Shown here in pieces: positions 1 through 9,481 of a stretch of DNA of 64,000 nucleotides. The position numbers and the translations under genes were made by a program. Each line of letters starts with the position of its first letter. Within the stretch, counting starts at the first letter, position 1. The notes beneath the pieces are model-generated. The model was not told the origin of the DNA. It worked only from the letters and a program-made list of their open reading frames with translations, and ran no database searches. The stretch lies in assembly GCF_025143825.1 (NCBI RefSeq), contig NZ_CP083560.1, forward strand, positions 3,534,001-3,598,000. The letters are read 5' to 3'. This DNA comes from Sulfitobacter sp. S223 (GTDB lineage: Bacteria; Pseudomonadota; Alphaproteobacteria; Rhodobacterales; Rhodobacteraceae).

Positions 1-1033
1 GACGGAAATGCGTATCCAACTTACCCACACGTGACACGACCAGCTCTACATCGCGGTGCAGCAGGCGCAGGGTCTTGCGGATTTCACCCGCCTGTTCGCG
101 CATGCGCGCATCCTTGAGAATGGCGCGCATAGTATTCAGCGTTGCCATGCAGGTCGTCGGCGACACAATCCAGACACGGGCGTCGAAGCCTTCGCGCACC
201 AGTTCGGGAAAGTTCGCATGCAGCTCTGCATATACCGCCTCTGACGGGAGAAACATCAACGCGCCATCCGCTGTCTCACCGTCAAGAATGTATTTCTCGC
301 TGATGTCGCGGATGTGTTTGCGTACCGATGTGCGCATGTTGGCCACCGCTGACTTCAGCTCCCAGTCGGTCTGCGCGCGGTGTAACGCCTCATATGCCTC
401 TAACGGGAATTTCGCATCAATGACGATAGGTCCAGGCGGGTTGGGCAGATGTATCAGGCAATCGGCACGGCGCCCGTTGCTGAGGGTTTTCTGCATGTCA
501 TAGCTGTCAGACGGCAGCGCCTTTGACACAATATCATTCAGCTGTATTTCCCCGAATGCACCGCGCGTCTGCTTGTTACTCAGGATATCCTGCAAAGAGA
601 GCACGTCGCCAGAAAGCTTCGTGATGTTGTCCTGCGCTTTGTCGATGGCGCGCAGCCGTTCCTGCAATTGGGTAAGGCTGGTGGTCGTGCGCTGCGCGCT
701 TCCATGCAGGCTTTGGTTCGTGCGTTCCTGCATTTGCGCAAGCTGTTGTTGCATCTGGAGCTGCACAGTAGCCAGCCTTGCCTCAAGGCTTTGAATCAAC
801 TGGGTCTGCGCGTTTGCCTGCGTGTCAGACACCGTTTGCAGGTTGCCACGCAGCTGTTCCTGACCGCTGCCCAGCGCTTGAAGCTGATGCGCCAATACCG
901 CCGGAACACGGGTGGGCCGGAAGATCATGAAGACGAGCAATATCAGGATCAGCCCAAGGACACCTGCACAAACCAACAGCGCAATGGTGATAGGATCGCT
1001 AATTGCGAACTGCGCTTCGCCGATCTGGATCAT
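1..1033 (-). CDS. rmuC: DNA recombination protein RmuC (C-terminus cut by window edge)
   Basis: About 344 codons are visible; the 3' end lies beyond base 1. An N-terminal membrane segment (about residues 13-38, rich in L, I and V) is followed by a long Q/A/L-rich region that looks like a coiled coil (about 50-140) and then the conserved RmuC nuclease-like core, with motifs such as 'KQTRGAFGEIQL' and 'VIDAKFPLEAYE'. RmuC proteins limit DNA inversions and recombination; the exact activity is not settled. The ATG at 1033 overlaps the mutL stop in an ATGA, so the two genes are translationally coupled and probably one operon. Confidence 0.9.
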   Translation of the reverse strand, partial: MIQIGEAQFAISDPITIALLVCAGVLGLILILLVFMIFRPTRVPAVLAHQLQALGSGQEQLRGNLQTVSDTQANAQTQLIQSLEARLATVQLQMQQQLAQMQERTNQSLHGSAQRTTTSLTQLQERLRAIDKAQDNITKLSGDVLSLQDILSNKQTRGAFGEIQLNDIVSKALPSDSYDMQKTLSNGRRADCLIHLPNPPGPIVIDAKFPLEAYEALHRAQTDWELKSAVANMRTSVRKHIRDISEKYILDGETADGALMFLPSEAVYAELHANFPELVREGFDARVWIVSPTTCMATLNTMRAILKDARMREQAGEIRKTLRLLHRDVELVVSRVGKLDTHFR

Positions 1034-2877
1034 GTCCGCCCGAACAGCCGCTCTATGTCGCTAAGCTTCAGCTCCACGTAGGTAGGGCGACCATGGTTGC
1101 ACTGGCCAGAATGCGGCGTCGCCTCCATCTCGCGCAGCAGGGCATTCATTTCTTCGGCACGCATCCAGCGCCCCGAACGGATGGAACCGTGACAGGCGAC
1201 GCGACTAAGGATCGCCTCGATACGCGCCTGTACCAGTAGGCTTTCGCCTTCGCCCTCCAGTTCATCCAGAATATCGCGGATCATCGCTTCGGCGTTCACC
1301 TCGCCCAGAATGGCCGGCGTTTCACGCACGGCAATGGCATCCCCGCCGAAGGGTTCAATCCCCAAACCAAACTGCGCCAGCTCATCGGCAACTTCCAGAA
1401 TCGACGCGCGGTCCGAGGTGGAAAGCGCGATAATTTCGGGGATCAACAAGGCCTGCGCAGGCACACCGTTTGCAGCCATCTGGTTCTTGAGCTTTTCATA
1501 GACAAGCCGTTCGTGCGCCGCATGTTGGTCTACGATGACCATACCGGTAGCAGTTTGGGCGATGATGTAATTTTCATGGACCTGACCCCGCGCTGCGCCA
1601 AGGGGGTAGTCCACCGGCTCCTCCTGCGCTTGCTGGGTCTGCTCGGGCGGGATTTCGACACGTCCCCACATGCCTTTCGTCTCGGCAAAGCCCTCAGGGG
1701 CCTGCGCCTGATACGAAGAATACCGCGCGCCTGTTGAAGGGCGGTCCATCTGATAAATGCGCGGCTCTTCCGTTTGCTCCGGGCGCATCGCACCCAGCGT
1801 GGCATCAGCAACCGTGCTGGATGCGCGGTGACCCGCGTTCGCCAGCGCGTGACGTAGGGCCGAAACAATCAATCCGCGGACGATCGCGGGATCGCGGAAA
1901 CGCACTTCGGATTTGGCTGGATGCACGTTCACGTCCACCAGGTTAGGGTCGCAATCCACAAACAAGGCAACCGCTGGATGTCGGTCGCGGCTTAGAAAAT
2001 CGAAATAGGCGCCGCGCAACGCACCGATCAGCATTTTGTCCTTCACCGGACGTCCGTTTACGAACAGAAACTGTGCCACAGCAGAGCCGCGCGAATAGGT
2101 CGGAAGTGCGGCAAAACCCGTCAGGTGAAAGCCTTCCCTTTCCGCATCAATGGGCAAGGAGTTTTCCGCAAACTCACGTCCCAACACCTGACGCAACCGG
2201 CCATGCAATGCGTCAAACAAATCGCCCTGCTCTGCCTCGGCGCGGAACACATCGCGGCCCTGACCATCGCCAGAAACATCGCGCAGCACAAAGCGCACAA
2301 ACGGTTCGGCCATAGCAAGCCGTTTGATCACGTCGCCAATGGCCTGCGCTTCGGCCCGATCCGTCCGGAGGAATTTCAGACGTGCCGGTGTAGCATAGAA
2401 AAGATCACGCAGTGTGACGATCGTTCCCGCGCTAAGGCCCGCAGGGCGCACTGCTTCATGCTTGCCGCCTGTGACGCTGATCTCTGCTCCGTCATGTCCT
2501 GCTGCGCGGCTGGTGATGGTGAGCCTGCCAACAGCACCCAAAGACGGCAACGCCTCACCGCGGAAGCCGAAAGAGTGGATATTAAGCAGGTCAGTGCCGT
2601 CGATCTTGGACGTGGCATGACGCGACAGCGCCAGCGGCAAGTCGTCGCCTGCGATACCACAGCCGTCATCGGTGACACGGATCAGGGTTTTGCCGCCATC
2701 GGCGTATTCCACCGTGATACGACGTGCGCCTGCGTCGATGGCATTTTCCACCAACTCCTTTACCGCAGAGGCGGGCCGCTCAACCACTTCGCCTGCTGCG
2801 ATGCGGTTGATTGCAGTCTCGTCCAGCTGACGGATGATGGGCTGGGATACGCTTATGTTGGGGTTTGATTGAGCCAT
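1030..2877 (-). CDS. mutL: DNA mismatch repair protein MutL
   Basis: 615 aa. The N-terminal GHKL ATPase shows 'VVERPASAVKELVENAIDAG' and 'DDGCGI'. The C-terminal dimerisation domain carries the endonuclease motif DQHAAHE near residue 450 (DQHA-x2-E-x4-E), followed by 'ACHGSIRSG' and 'QCNHGRP'. This is the nicking type of MutL found in bacteria that lack MutH, so strand incision in mismatch repair is expected to be done by MutL itself. It is the first gene of a mutL-rmuC pair. The 74 bases upstream, between this gene and puuD, hold no other gene. Confidence 0.97.
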   Translation of the reverse strand: MAQSNPNISVSQPIIRQLDETAINRIAAGEVVERPASAVKELVENAIDAGARRITVEYADGGKTLIRVTDDGCGIAGDDLPLALSRHATSKIDGTDLLNIHSFGFRGEALPSLGAVGRLTITSRAAGHDGAEISVTGGKHEAVRPAGLSAGTIVTLRDLFYATPARLKFLRTDRAEAQAIGDVIKRLAMAEPFVRFVLRDVSGDGQGRDVFRAEAEQGDLFDALHGRLRQVLGREFAENSLPIDAEREGFHLTGFAALPTYSRGSAVAQFLFVNGRPVKDKMLIGALRGAYFDFLSRDRHPAVALFVDCDPNLVDVNVHPAKSEVRFRDPAIVRGLIVSALRHALANAGHRASSTVADATLGAMRPEQTEEPRIYQMDRPSTGARYSSYQAQAPEGFAETKGMWGRVEIPPEQTQQAQEEPVDYPLGAARGQVHENYIIAQTATGMVIVDQHAAHERLVYEKLKNQMAANGVPAQALLIPEIIALSTSDRASILEVADELAQFGLGIEPFGGDAIAVRETPAILGEVNAEAMIRDILDELEGEGESLLVQARIEAILSRVACHGSIRSGRWMRAEEMNALLREMEATPHSGQCNHGRPTYVELKLSDIERLFGRT

Positions 2878-2951
2878 GCCGCAATACCTAGCATGAGATG
2901 GCGCGATTCTAAAAGCCGCGCCGCAAGGTTATCCCCTGCTAATTTGAACGT

Positions 2952-4175
2952 CTATCCGCCGGTGGCTGCGCGGTACCATGCAACGATCTGCGCGCGTTCT
3001 TCGGGCTCCATATAGCTTAGATTGGCCGGAGGCATTGCATGGGTCAGCCCTGACTGAAGGTAAATCTGCTTTGCGGCAAGGGCGATCTGATGCTCGGTCT
3101 CTAGGCGCACACCTTTTGGGGGCCAGTGCAGCCCCTCCCAAGCAGGCTCTGCCGCGTGACACATCGAACAACGGCCCATGACGATATCCTGCACCGCGCC
3201 AAAGCCGTCGGCCTGCGCGAATTGCAACGCCGGTCCTTGCGCCTCTTGTGGTTCGGATGCGCGGAACATGGGCGCAGTCGACAGCCAGATGATCGCGATG
3301 AAAATCAGCGCAGTGGCCAGCCATGTCCAATGTTTGTTCCCCTGACGGGCGTGCAGGCTGTTGAAGTAGTGACGGATCGTAACCCCCATCAGAAACACCA
3401 GCGCGGCGATAAGCCAGTTCATTTCGGACGCAAAGGCCAGCGGGTAATGGTTGCTAAGCATCAGGAAGATCACGGGCAGGGTCAGGTAGTTGTTATGCGT
3501 GCTGCGCTGTTTGGCAATCTTGCCGTATTTCGCATCCGGTTTGCGCCCTGCCTTCAGGTCCGCGACCACAATGCGCTGGTTCGGCATGATGATGAAAAAG
3601 ACGTTCGCGCTCATGATGGTTGCGGTAAACGCACCAAGGTGCAGCAGCGCTGCGCGGCCCGAAAACACGGATGTGTAGAAATAGGCCATCGCGACAAGGA
3701 TCACATAAAGCAGGACCATCAGGCGGGTATTGTCATCGCCAAAGCGGCTTTTGCAAATCTGGTCATACGCCAGCCAACCAAAACCGAGCGACGCAAGCGA
3801 GATCAGTACCGCCTGCCACACGCTGAGATCCGCAACCGACGGATCAACCAGATAGAACTCAGCGCCCAGATAGTAGACGAGGATCAGCAAGGCAAAGCCC
3901 GACAGCCAGGTTGAATAGCTTTCCCACTTAAACCAGACCAGATCGTCTGGCATCTGCGCAGGTGCCACGAGGTACTTTTGCACATGATAGAAGCCGCCAC
4001 CGTGGACCTGCCATTCTTCACCATCAGCGCCGGAACTCAGGTTACGGTCACGATGCAAGCCCAGATCAAGCGCGATGAAATAGAAAGAGCTTCCGATCCA
4101 CGCGATAGCGGTGATCACATGAACCCACCGGACAGCGAATTCGAGCCAAGCAGACAGGGCAGCAAGATCGTACAT
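2952..4175 (-). CDS. puuD: Membrane urate hydroxylase PuuD with C-terminal cytochrome c domain
   Basis: 407 aa. An N-terminal membrane domain of the urate hydroxylase family (several hydrophobic segments between residues 10 and 300, beginning 'MYDLAALSAWLEFAVRW') is followed by a c-type cytochrome domain with one heme site, CSMCH at 336-340, and a likely Met ligand in 'HAMPPANL' near 381. The family oxidises urate to 5-hydroxyisourate at the cytoplasmic membrane and passes electrons to the respiratory chain, unlike soluble uricase. It is the last gene of the five-gene purine operon that starts with puuE at 8470. Confidence 0.93.
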   Translation of the reverse strand: MYDLAALSAWLEFAVRWVHVITAIAWIGSSFYFIALDLGLHRDRNLSSGADGEEWQVHGGGFYHVQKYLVAPAQMPDDLVWFKWESYSTWLSGFALLILVYYLGAEFYLVDPSVADLSVWQAVLISLASLGFGWLAYDQICKSRFGDDNTRLMVLLYVILVAMAYFYTSVFSGRAALLHLGAFTATIMSANVFFIIMPNQRIVVADLKAGRKPDAKYGKIAKQRSTHNNYLTLPVIFLMLSNHYPLAFASEMNWLIAALVFLMGVTIRHYFNSLHARQGNKHWTWLATALIFIAIIWLSTAPMFRASEPQEAQGPALQFAQADGFGAVQDIVMGRCSMCHAAEPAWEGLHWPPKGVRLETEHQIALAAKQIYLQSGLTHAMPPANLSYMEPEERAQIVAWYRAATGG

Positions 4176-4240
4176 ATTTATTCTTTCGGACTGTTGGTTG
4201 CCGGAGCCGACTGACGTTCGGATTAAGAGGGTCGGGATCA

Positions 4241-4265
4241 GAGGGCAACCCGTCAGATTGCCCTC
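4241..4265 (-). terminator. Hairpin between permease and puuD
   Basis: GAGGGCAA (4241-4248) pairs perfectly with TTGCCCTC (4258-4265) around a 9-base loop, in the 103-base gap between the permease stop and the puuD start. There is no T-run after it, so it may cause partial termination or protect mRNA ends rather than stop transcription. Confidence 0.4.
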
Positions 4266-4278
4266 CGTACGTCACTGA

Positions 4279-5712
4279 TTAGCGCGGAAGGCTCCCGTTT
4301 GATTTGCCTGCCATACCGCCCGAAACTTCTTCGGTTGATTCCTCTGCCAGCTCTTGTGGCAGCACAAGGTTGAGGACAATCGCAATCAACGCGGCTGGCA
4401 GAAGGCCTGATGTCATCAGGATGCGCAGCGTGTCGGGCAGGTGCTGAACTGCGCCCGGTTCAAGCTGCAGACCCAAACCAATGGAAAGCGAGATAGCAAA
4501 GATCACCATATTGCGGCGGTTCCAGTCGACATCCGACAGCATTGAAATACCCGCCGCGACAACCATGCCAAACATGACGATCACACCGCCACCCAAGACT
4601 TCGATCGGGACTGTACGGATTACACTACCAACCTTTGGGATCAGCCCGCAGACTATCAGGAAAATCGCACCGCAAGTCACCACATGGCGGCTCATGACGC
4701 CAGTCATCGCAATCAATCCAACGTTCTGGCTGAACGAAGTGTTCGGCAGACCTCCAAACACGCCAGCAACCGCAGTACCCAAACCGTCGGCATAAGTGGC
4801 ACCGGCAATTTCCTTGTCGGTCGCTTCACGACCCGCGCCGCCTTTGGTGATCCCGCTTACGTCACCCACTGTTTCAATGGCCGAGATGAAGGCCATCAGG
4901 CAGAAACCGATGATGGCCGCCGCTGAGAACTCGAACCCGTACTTGAATGGATTTGGCAAAGAGATCCATGCGGCATTGTTCCAACTGGCAATCACGCCAC
5001 GGTCTCCGCCAAAGGACAACATGCCCATGGCAACAGCATAGAAATAGCCGACGACAAGCCCAATCAGTACTGCCGAGATTGACAGCATACCCTTGGTAAA
5101 AAACTTGAGCCCCAGCGTGACGATGATCACAACCAATGCGGCAGACCAGTTCAACAGGCTACCATATTCCGGGGTCCCGATAGCGGGCACACCACCAGCA
5201 GCATACTGGATGCCGACCTTTACCAGCGCCAGCCCGATCATGGTCACAACCAAACCGGTGACCAACGGCGGCAACGCAAAACGGATCTTACCGATGAACA
5301 TCCCCAAGACTGCATGGAACAAACCACCGATAACAATGCCGCCGAATAACGCGGCCAAACCGTCAACTCCTTTACCCGCAACCAGCGGAATCATGATCGG
5401 AATAAAAGCAAAAGACGTCCCCTGAACAATCGGCAGGCCTGCGCCGACTGGCCCTATGGTGATGGTTTGCAACAGCGTGGCAACACCGGCGAACAGCATC
5501 GACATCTGGATAAGGTACAACAGTTCAGGAAAGTCAGGAGAGCCCGAGCCAAAACCGAAACCTGCAGCACCGGCAACAATTATGGCAGGGGTCACGTTTG
5601 AGACGAACATCGCCAGTACGTGCTGAATGCCTAGCGGGATGGCACGCGAAAGCGGCGGCGTAAAGTTCGGATCGCGCAACTGTTCGGGCGTTCCGATGGA
5701 AAGCATGGTCAT
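4279..5712 (-). CDS. NCS2-family urate/xanthine permease
   Basis: 477 aa polytopic membrane protein with about 12-14 hydrophobic segments. It shows the nucleobase:cation symporter-2 signature region 'GLPNTSFSQNVGLIAMTGV' and the early 'GPVGAGLPIVQGTSFAF'. Members import urate, xanthine or uracil with protons. Its position between allA and puuD points to urate or xanthine as substrate; the sequence alone does not separate the two. The ATG at 5712 is followed by a second in-frame ATG two codons later, so the start is uncertain by 6 bases. Confidence 0.92.
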   Translation of the reverse strand: MTMLSIGTPEQLRDPNFTPPLSRAIPLGIQHVLAMFVSNVTPAIIVAGAAGFGFGSGSPDFPELLYLIQMSMLFAGVATLLQTITIGPVGAGLPIVQGTSFAFIPIMIPLVAGKGVDGLAALFGGIVIGGLFHAVLGMFIGKIRFALPPLVTGLVVTMIGLALVKVGIQYAAGGVPAIGTPEYGSLLNWSAALVVIIVTLGLKFFTKGMLSISAVLIGLVVGYFYAVAMGMLSFGGDRGVIASWNNAAWISLPNPFKYGFEFSAAAIIGFCLMAFISAIETVGDVSGITKGGAGREATDKEIAGATYADGLGTAVAGVFGGLPNTSFSQNVGLIAMTGVMSRHVVTCGAIFLIVCGLIPKVGSVIRTVPIEVLGGGVIVMFGMVVAAGISMLSDVDWNRRNMVIFAISLSIGLGLQLEPGAVQHLPDTLRILMTSGLLPAALIAIVLNLVLPQELAEESTEEVSGGMAGKSNGSLPR

Positions 5713-5763
5713 AGGTTTTGTCCCTTGTTGAAGTGCGCCCAGCCTTTTTGGCCAGATCTTGAT

Positions 5764-6252
5764 TTAGTTCGTAATCGTATAGGGCGCGTCCAATTGCCAT
5801 TCGTCAAGATTTTCACCCTCGCCTATCCGGTCCACTACAGCGAACAATCCCGGCGCGTGCAGTGGCGTAAGGACTCCGTGCCACGTTCCCGCGTGAAAAT
5901 TTATCCCCTGATGCGGCGCCGTCATGAACGCGCGCGGCACGCCCGGGCGATCGCCCTCATCGGGCGCCACAACCACCAGAAAAGGGTGTTCAGTCATGGG
6001 CAAGAAGGCCTGTGATCCCAAGGGATGCCGTTCTAGCAGGTCCAGCGTGTAGGGCAGTGTGCGCGGCTTGGCATTGAATATGCTGATGCCCGCACGGCCA
6101 CCTTCGGCAAAGGTCAGGTCCGCACGGTCATGAAACCGACCACACATACCCGCATTGATCATTTTGTCGGGCTGGCCCTTGGCATCCAGAATATCGCCAA
6201 ACGGCGCGAATGCCTCTTTCGTCAGCGGTTCGATACAAATTTCAGCACTCAT
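5764..6252 (-). CDS. allA: Ureidoglycolate lyase
   Basis: 162 aa, the usual length for the family. It opens 'ICIEPLTKEAFAPFGDILDA' and has 'NAGMCGRFHDRADL', 'HPLGSQAFLPM' and 'GINFHAGTWHGVL', all typical of AllA. It splits (S)-ureidoglycolate into glyoxylate and urea, the last step of ureide breakdown. Its ATG overlaps the stop of the upstream aminohydrolase gene (ATGA at 6249-6252), and the permease follows after 51 bases, so it sits mid-operon. Confidence 0.94.
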   Translation of the reverse strand: MSAEICIEPLTKEAFAPFGDILDAKGQPDKMINAGMCGRFHDRADLTFAEGGRAGISIFNAKPRTLPYTLDLLERHPLGSQAFLPMTEHPFLVVVAPDEGDRPGVPRAFMTAPHQGINFHAGTWHGVLTPLHAPGLFAVVDRIGEGENLDEWQLDAPYTITN

Positions 6253-7058
6253 AAAGGCATATGACGGTTTACGTCTTTATAAAGCAGGTAGCGGAACGGC
6301 GCGTCGCCTGTGGCGATGCAAGCCTGCGGGCAAAAGGCGCGCAGCCACATAAAGTCACCGGCGATGACAGGCACCCAATCCTTGTTCAACAGATAGTCCG
6401 CAGTGCCTTCCAGCACATACAGCCCGTGCTCCATCACATGGGTCTCGGCAAACGGGATGCGGCCGCCGGGTTGGAAGGTCACGATGTTGACGTGCATGTC
6501 ATGGCGCAGATCGTCGGGCTCAACAAATCGTGTGGTGGCCCACACCCCATCACAATCGGGCATAACGGTCGGCGCGACCGCCTGATCCGACGTCACGAAT
6601 GCTTCGGGCAGATCAACGCCTTCGGCGCCCACATAGCGTTTGCGGACCCAGTGGAACTGCGCCACAGAATCGCTATCGTTCCAGACGGTCCAGATCGCAT
6701 CCGGCGGGATATAGGCGTAACCGCCCTCCTCCAACACGTGCCGTGCGCCATCAATGTTCAAGGTGATCTGGCCGCTGGCCACGAAGACGACCGATTGCGC
6801 TTCGTCGTCAACTTCTGGTGCGTCTGACCCACCTGCGGGCTGCAATTCCACGGCGTATTGGCTGAATGTCTCGGCAAAGCCCGACATCGGGCGCGCCAAC
6901 ACCCACATCCGCATGCCTGTCCAACCCGGCAGATAGCTGGTCACGATGTCGCGCTGGGTCAATGCGGGCAAAACAGCATAGCTTTCGGTAAAAACTGCTG
7001 TGCCTTCTGGTGAAATCGATTGATCCGGCAAACCGCCGGGAGGGAAGGCATAGCTCAT
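6249..7058 (-). CDS. allE: (S)-ureidoglycine aminohydrolase (bicupin)
   Basis: 269 aa with two cupin halves: one with 'VFVASGQITLNIDG' and 'EEGGYAYIPPDAIWTVWN', the other with 'GGRIPFAETHVMEHGLYVL', where the metal-binding His and Glu residues sit. The family deaminates (S)-ureidoglycine to ureidoglycolate, releasing ammonia. It overlaps both neighbours by 4 bases (puuE upstream, allA downstream). Its product feeds AllA directly. The enzyme that should make its substrate, allantoate amidohydrolase, is not in this window. Confidence 0.9.
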   Translation of the reverse strand: MSYAFPPGGLPDQSISPEGTAVFTESYAVLPALTQRDIVTSYLPGWTGMRMWVLARPMSGFAETFSQYAVELQPAGGSDAPEVDDEAQSVVFVASGQITLNIDGARHVLEEGGYAYIPPDAIWTVWNDSDSVAQFHWVRKRYVGAEGVDLPEAFVTSDQAVAPTVMPDCDGVWATTRFVEPDDLRHDMHVNIVTFQPGGRIPFAETHVMEHGLYVLEGTADYLLNKDWVPVIAGDFMWLRAFCPQACIATGDAPFRYLLYKDVNRHMPL

Positions 7059-8470
7059 AGTATTTGATCCAATCTGATGCGCGCGATCCGTTCTACCTGA
7101 CGGCAGGCGGTGGCGAATTCGGTTTCCGTATCGTTTGCGATCCGTGCCTCAAAGGCGTTCAGGATGCCATCTTTTGTGTGATCCTTCACCGCGATGATGA
7201 AGGGAAATCCGTGCTTGGCCACATAAGCTGTGTTCAGCTCGGTAAAGCGCACACGCTCCGCATCGGTAAGCGCATCAAGGCCGGCGCTTGCCTGCTCTGC
7301 AGTGCTTTCGGCTGTCAGGCGCTGTGCGGCTGCCAGCTTACCCGCAAGATCGGGGTGGGCTGTGAGAACGCCCAGACGCTCTGACCGGCTGGCAGAACGG
7401 AACATCCGCGCCAGCGCATTGTGAAGTCCGGCAGCGCTGTCGTGCGCTGGTCCAAGCTCAAGCTCAAACGCGCGCTCGGCTATCCACGCCGAATGCTCGA
7501 AGATGCCGCCAAAGTGGTCGACGAATTCCGCCCGTGCCATTCGACTGGGACGTAGGCGCGCCGACGGCGCAGGATGTGTGGCGCGCCAATGATCAGCAAT
7601 TTCGATCCGGCGCGGGGTCCAGACACCTTCAAAACCCTTGATGTACTCAAGGAACCGCGCCAGCGCCTGAATGCGTCCGGGCCGTCCGATAAGGCGGCAA
7701 TGCAGACCCACCGACATCATCTTGGCAGCGCCCGCCGCACCTTCGGCATAAAGCGCATCAAACGTGTCACACAGGTAGGTGTAAAACTGATCGCCTGAAT
7801 TGAACCCCTGCGGTGTGGCAAAGCGCATATCATTGCAATCCAGCGTGTAGGGAATGATCAACTGATCCGTGCCCGCAATGTCGGACCAATACGGCAAATC
7901 ATCGTCATAGGTGTCCGAAATATAGTCAAACGCCCCTGTTTGCGCGGCAAGGCGCACGGTGTTGATACTGGTTCTGCCACAATACCAACCGCGCGGCGGC
8001 TCACCCGTCACTTCGGTATGCAGACGGATTGCTTCGGCCATGTCCGCCATTTCAGCCTCTTCCGAATGATCCCGGTAATCGATCCATTTCAAACCGTGGC
8101 TCGCGATCTCCCAATCGGCAGCTTGCATCGCCTCAACCTGTTCGGGCGCGCGTGCGAGCGCGCTGGCGACACCGTACACCGTGACCGGTACCTGCGCGTG
8201 TGTGAACAAGCGGTGCAACCGCCAGAACCCTGCCCGCGCGCCGTAGTCATAAATGCTTTCCATATTCCAGTGCCGCTGACCTGGCCAAGGCGCTGCGCCA
8301 ACGATCTCTGACAAGAAAGCTTCGGACGCCGCGTCACCATGGAGCAAACAGTTTTCGCCGCCCTCTTCGTAGTTGAGGACGAATTGCACTGCGATCCGCG
8401 CGCCATTTGGCCACTGCGGGTCAGGTGGAGTGCCAGCATAACCGGTGAAATCTCTGGGATAGCGGTTCAT
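7055..8470 (-). CDS. puuE: Allantoinase PuuE fused to OHCU decarboxylase (UraD)
   Basis: 471 aa. Residues 1 to about 305 are a polysaccharide-deacetylase-like allantoinase of the PuuE type ('WNMESIYDYGARAGFWRL', 'WEIASHGLKWIDYRDHS', 'GWYCGRTSINTVRLA'). Residues about 315-471 are an OHCU decarboxylase ('FVDHFGGIFEHSAWIAERAF', 'LTAHPDLAGKL', 'KHGFPFIIAVKDHTK'). One chain thus makes (S)-allantoin from OHCU and opens it to allantoate. It is first in the operon puuE-allE-allA-permease-puuD. A possible Shine-Dalgarno AGGA lies about 7 bases before the ATG at 8470. Confidence 0.94.
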   Translation of the reverse strand: MNRYPRDFTGYAGTPPDPQWPNGARIAVQFVLNYEEGGENCLLHGDAASEAFLSEIVGAAPWPGQRHWNMESIYDYGARAGFWRLHRLFTHAQVPVTVYGVASALARAPEQVEAMQAADWEIASHGLKWIDYRDHSEEAEMADMAEAIRLHTEVTGEPPRGWYCGRTSINTVRLAAQTGAFDYISDTYDDDLPYWSDIAGTDQLIIPYTLDCNDMRFATPQGFNSGDQFYTYLCDTFDALYAEGAAGAAKMMSVGLHCRLIGRPGRIQALARFLEYIKGFEGVWTPRRIEIADHWRATHPAPSARLRPSRMARAEFVDHFGGIFEHSAWIAERAFELELGPAHDSAAGLHNALARMFRSASRSERLGVLTAHPDLAGKLAAAQRLTAESTAEQASAGLDALTDAERVRFTELNTAYVAKHGFPFIIAVKDHTKDGILNAFEARIANDTETEFATACRQVERIARIRLDQIL

Positions 8471-8554
8471 GGAAGGTCCTGTGATGGGGTTTCGCGATCA
8501 CCATGCACAAAACCGCAGCCCCCCGCAATTTGCAAAGCAGCTGCACAATACAAT

Positions 8555-8580
8555 CAGGCCGGACATTTCTGTCCGGCCTG
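8555..8580 (-). terminator. Strong hairpin terminator of the LysM gene
   Basis: CAGGCCGGACA (8555-8565) pairs perfectly with TGTCCGGCCTG (8570-8580) around TTTC. Read on the minus strand it lies 44 bases after the stop of the LysM-like gene and is followed by ATTGTATTGT. It separates that gene from puuE. Confidence 0.65.
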
Positions 8581-8623
8581 TTGCTCGCCCGAATGTCACT
8601 GAGACGCTTTTTATTGTTTATTA

Positions 8624-9481
8624 TCAGCTGGGTATTATTAACCGCTGGCCTAGCTGGATCATATCGGGCGATTGTAGGGTGTCACGATTTGCCTCTATGA
8701 TGCGGCTGTAAGCATCAGGCAACCCGTAAAATTGAAGTGCGATGTACGCGTGGCTGTCACCTTGCGTAACCGTGAAAAGACGCAGGCTGCTCAGATGCTC
8801 GCTGCGTGCAGGAGAGACGGCAAATATCTTACGCGACATCTCTCTGGCTGCTGTGGTTCTGGCGCTGCTTTGACTGTGCAATGACCCGTTTCTCGCCAGA
8901 GTCAGCATCATGGTATCTTTGTCGACCCCGCCATCATGGCGGCTTGCCAGAACGACATTTTGCAGCGCACGTGATTTGTTCGCGCCCTGTCTCCGGATCG
9001 ACGAGTTTCGTGACTGCTGCTTTGGCGTCATCGCGGGAGTAGATTGAAGTCCTGCAGGCACCAGCGGCGAAAGATCAGAAGTGTCGGCGCTGGTTGCATC
9101 TTCGCCCGTTGGCTCTGGACCGGCCTGCGGCTCGCTCAATCCCAGCAGACTTGAGATGTTTTCCGGTTCGGTAGACTGGTGGCCGTAGCCCCAAAGCGTA
9201 ACAGAGGCCACTCCCAGAAGAATGGTCAGACCGACAACCGAAACTGACATGCCCCGCGTTGCTTGGCGAGGATAAAAGTCAGGTTTGGGCTCGGACATCG
9301 GACCCATTGCCTCAAATTCAGATGCCCCGGGGACAGGCTCAACCATCACACGGCACGGCAGTGCTTTCGGGTGCTTCGGAGCATTCAGTTTCTTTTCCCA
9401 AGCCTCCCGAACAACCCGCTGTTCGACCGAAGATCGAGGGGCCGTTGTATCGAATGTTATTTTGGGTCCGGTTGCTTTCAC
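8624..9481 (-). CDS. Membrane-anchored protein with C-terminal LysM-like domain, function unknown
   Basis: 285 aa with a GTG start at 9481. The N-terminal 75 residues are polar and probably cytoplasmic. A single membrane segment ('SVSVVGLTILLGVASVTLWG', about 79-98) is followed by a low-complexity S/T/P/Q-rich stretch to about 225. The last ~55 residues look like LysM ('LRLFTVTQGDSHAYIALQFYG' start, ending 'IQLGQRLIIPS'). This suggests a protein spanning the inner membrane and touching peptidoglycan. The GTGA overlap with the preceding small exported-protein gene implies they are co-translated. I do not recognise a named family for the whole protein. Confidence 0.75.
   Translation of the reverse strand: MKATGPKITFDTTAPRSSVEQRVVREAWEKKLNAPKHPKALPCRVMVEPVPGASEFEAMGPMSEPKPDFYPRQATRGMSVSVVGLTILLGVASVTLWGYGHQSTEPENISSLLGLSEPQAGPEPTGEDATSADTSDLSPLVPAGLQSTPAMTPKQQSRNSSIRRQGANKSRALQNVVLASRHDGGVDKDTMMLTLARNGSLHSQSSARTTAAREMSRKIFAVSPARSEHLSSLRLFTVTQGDSHAYIALQFYGLPDAYSRIIEANRDTLQSPDMIQLGQRLIIPS

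Noticed and set aside
2125-2868. 247-codon plus-strand ORF opposite mutL
   Set aside because: Antisense shadow of a well-conserved gene; its translation is rich in Cys, His and Arg with no recognisable domain and no ribosome binding site.
2900-2922. GGCGCG/CGCGCC hairpin after puuD
   Set aside because: Only 6 bp with an 11-base loop and no T-run; not strong enough to list as a terminator.
3126-3914. 262-codon plus-strand ORF opposite puuD
   Set aside because: Antisense shadow; composition (many R, H, Q) is typical of reverse-complemented GC-rich coding DNA.
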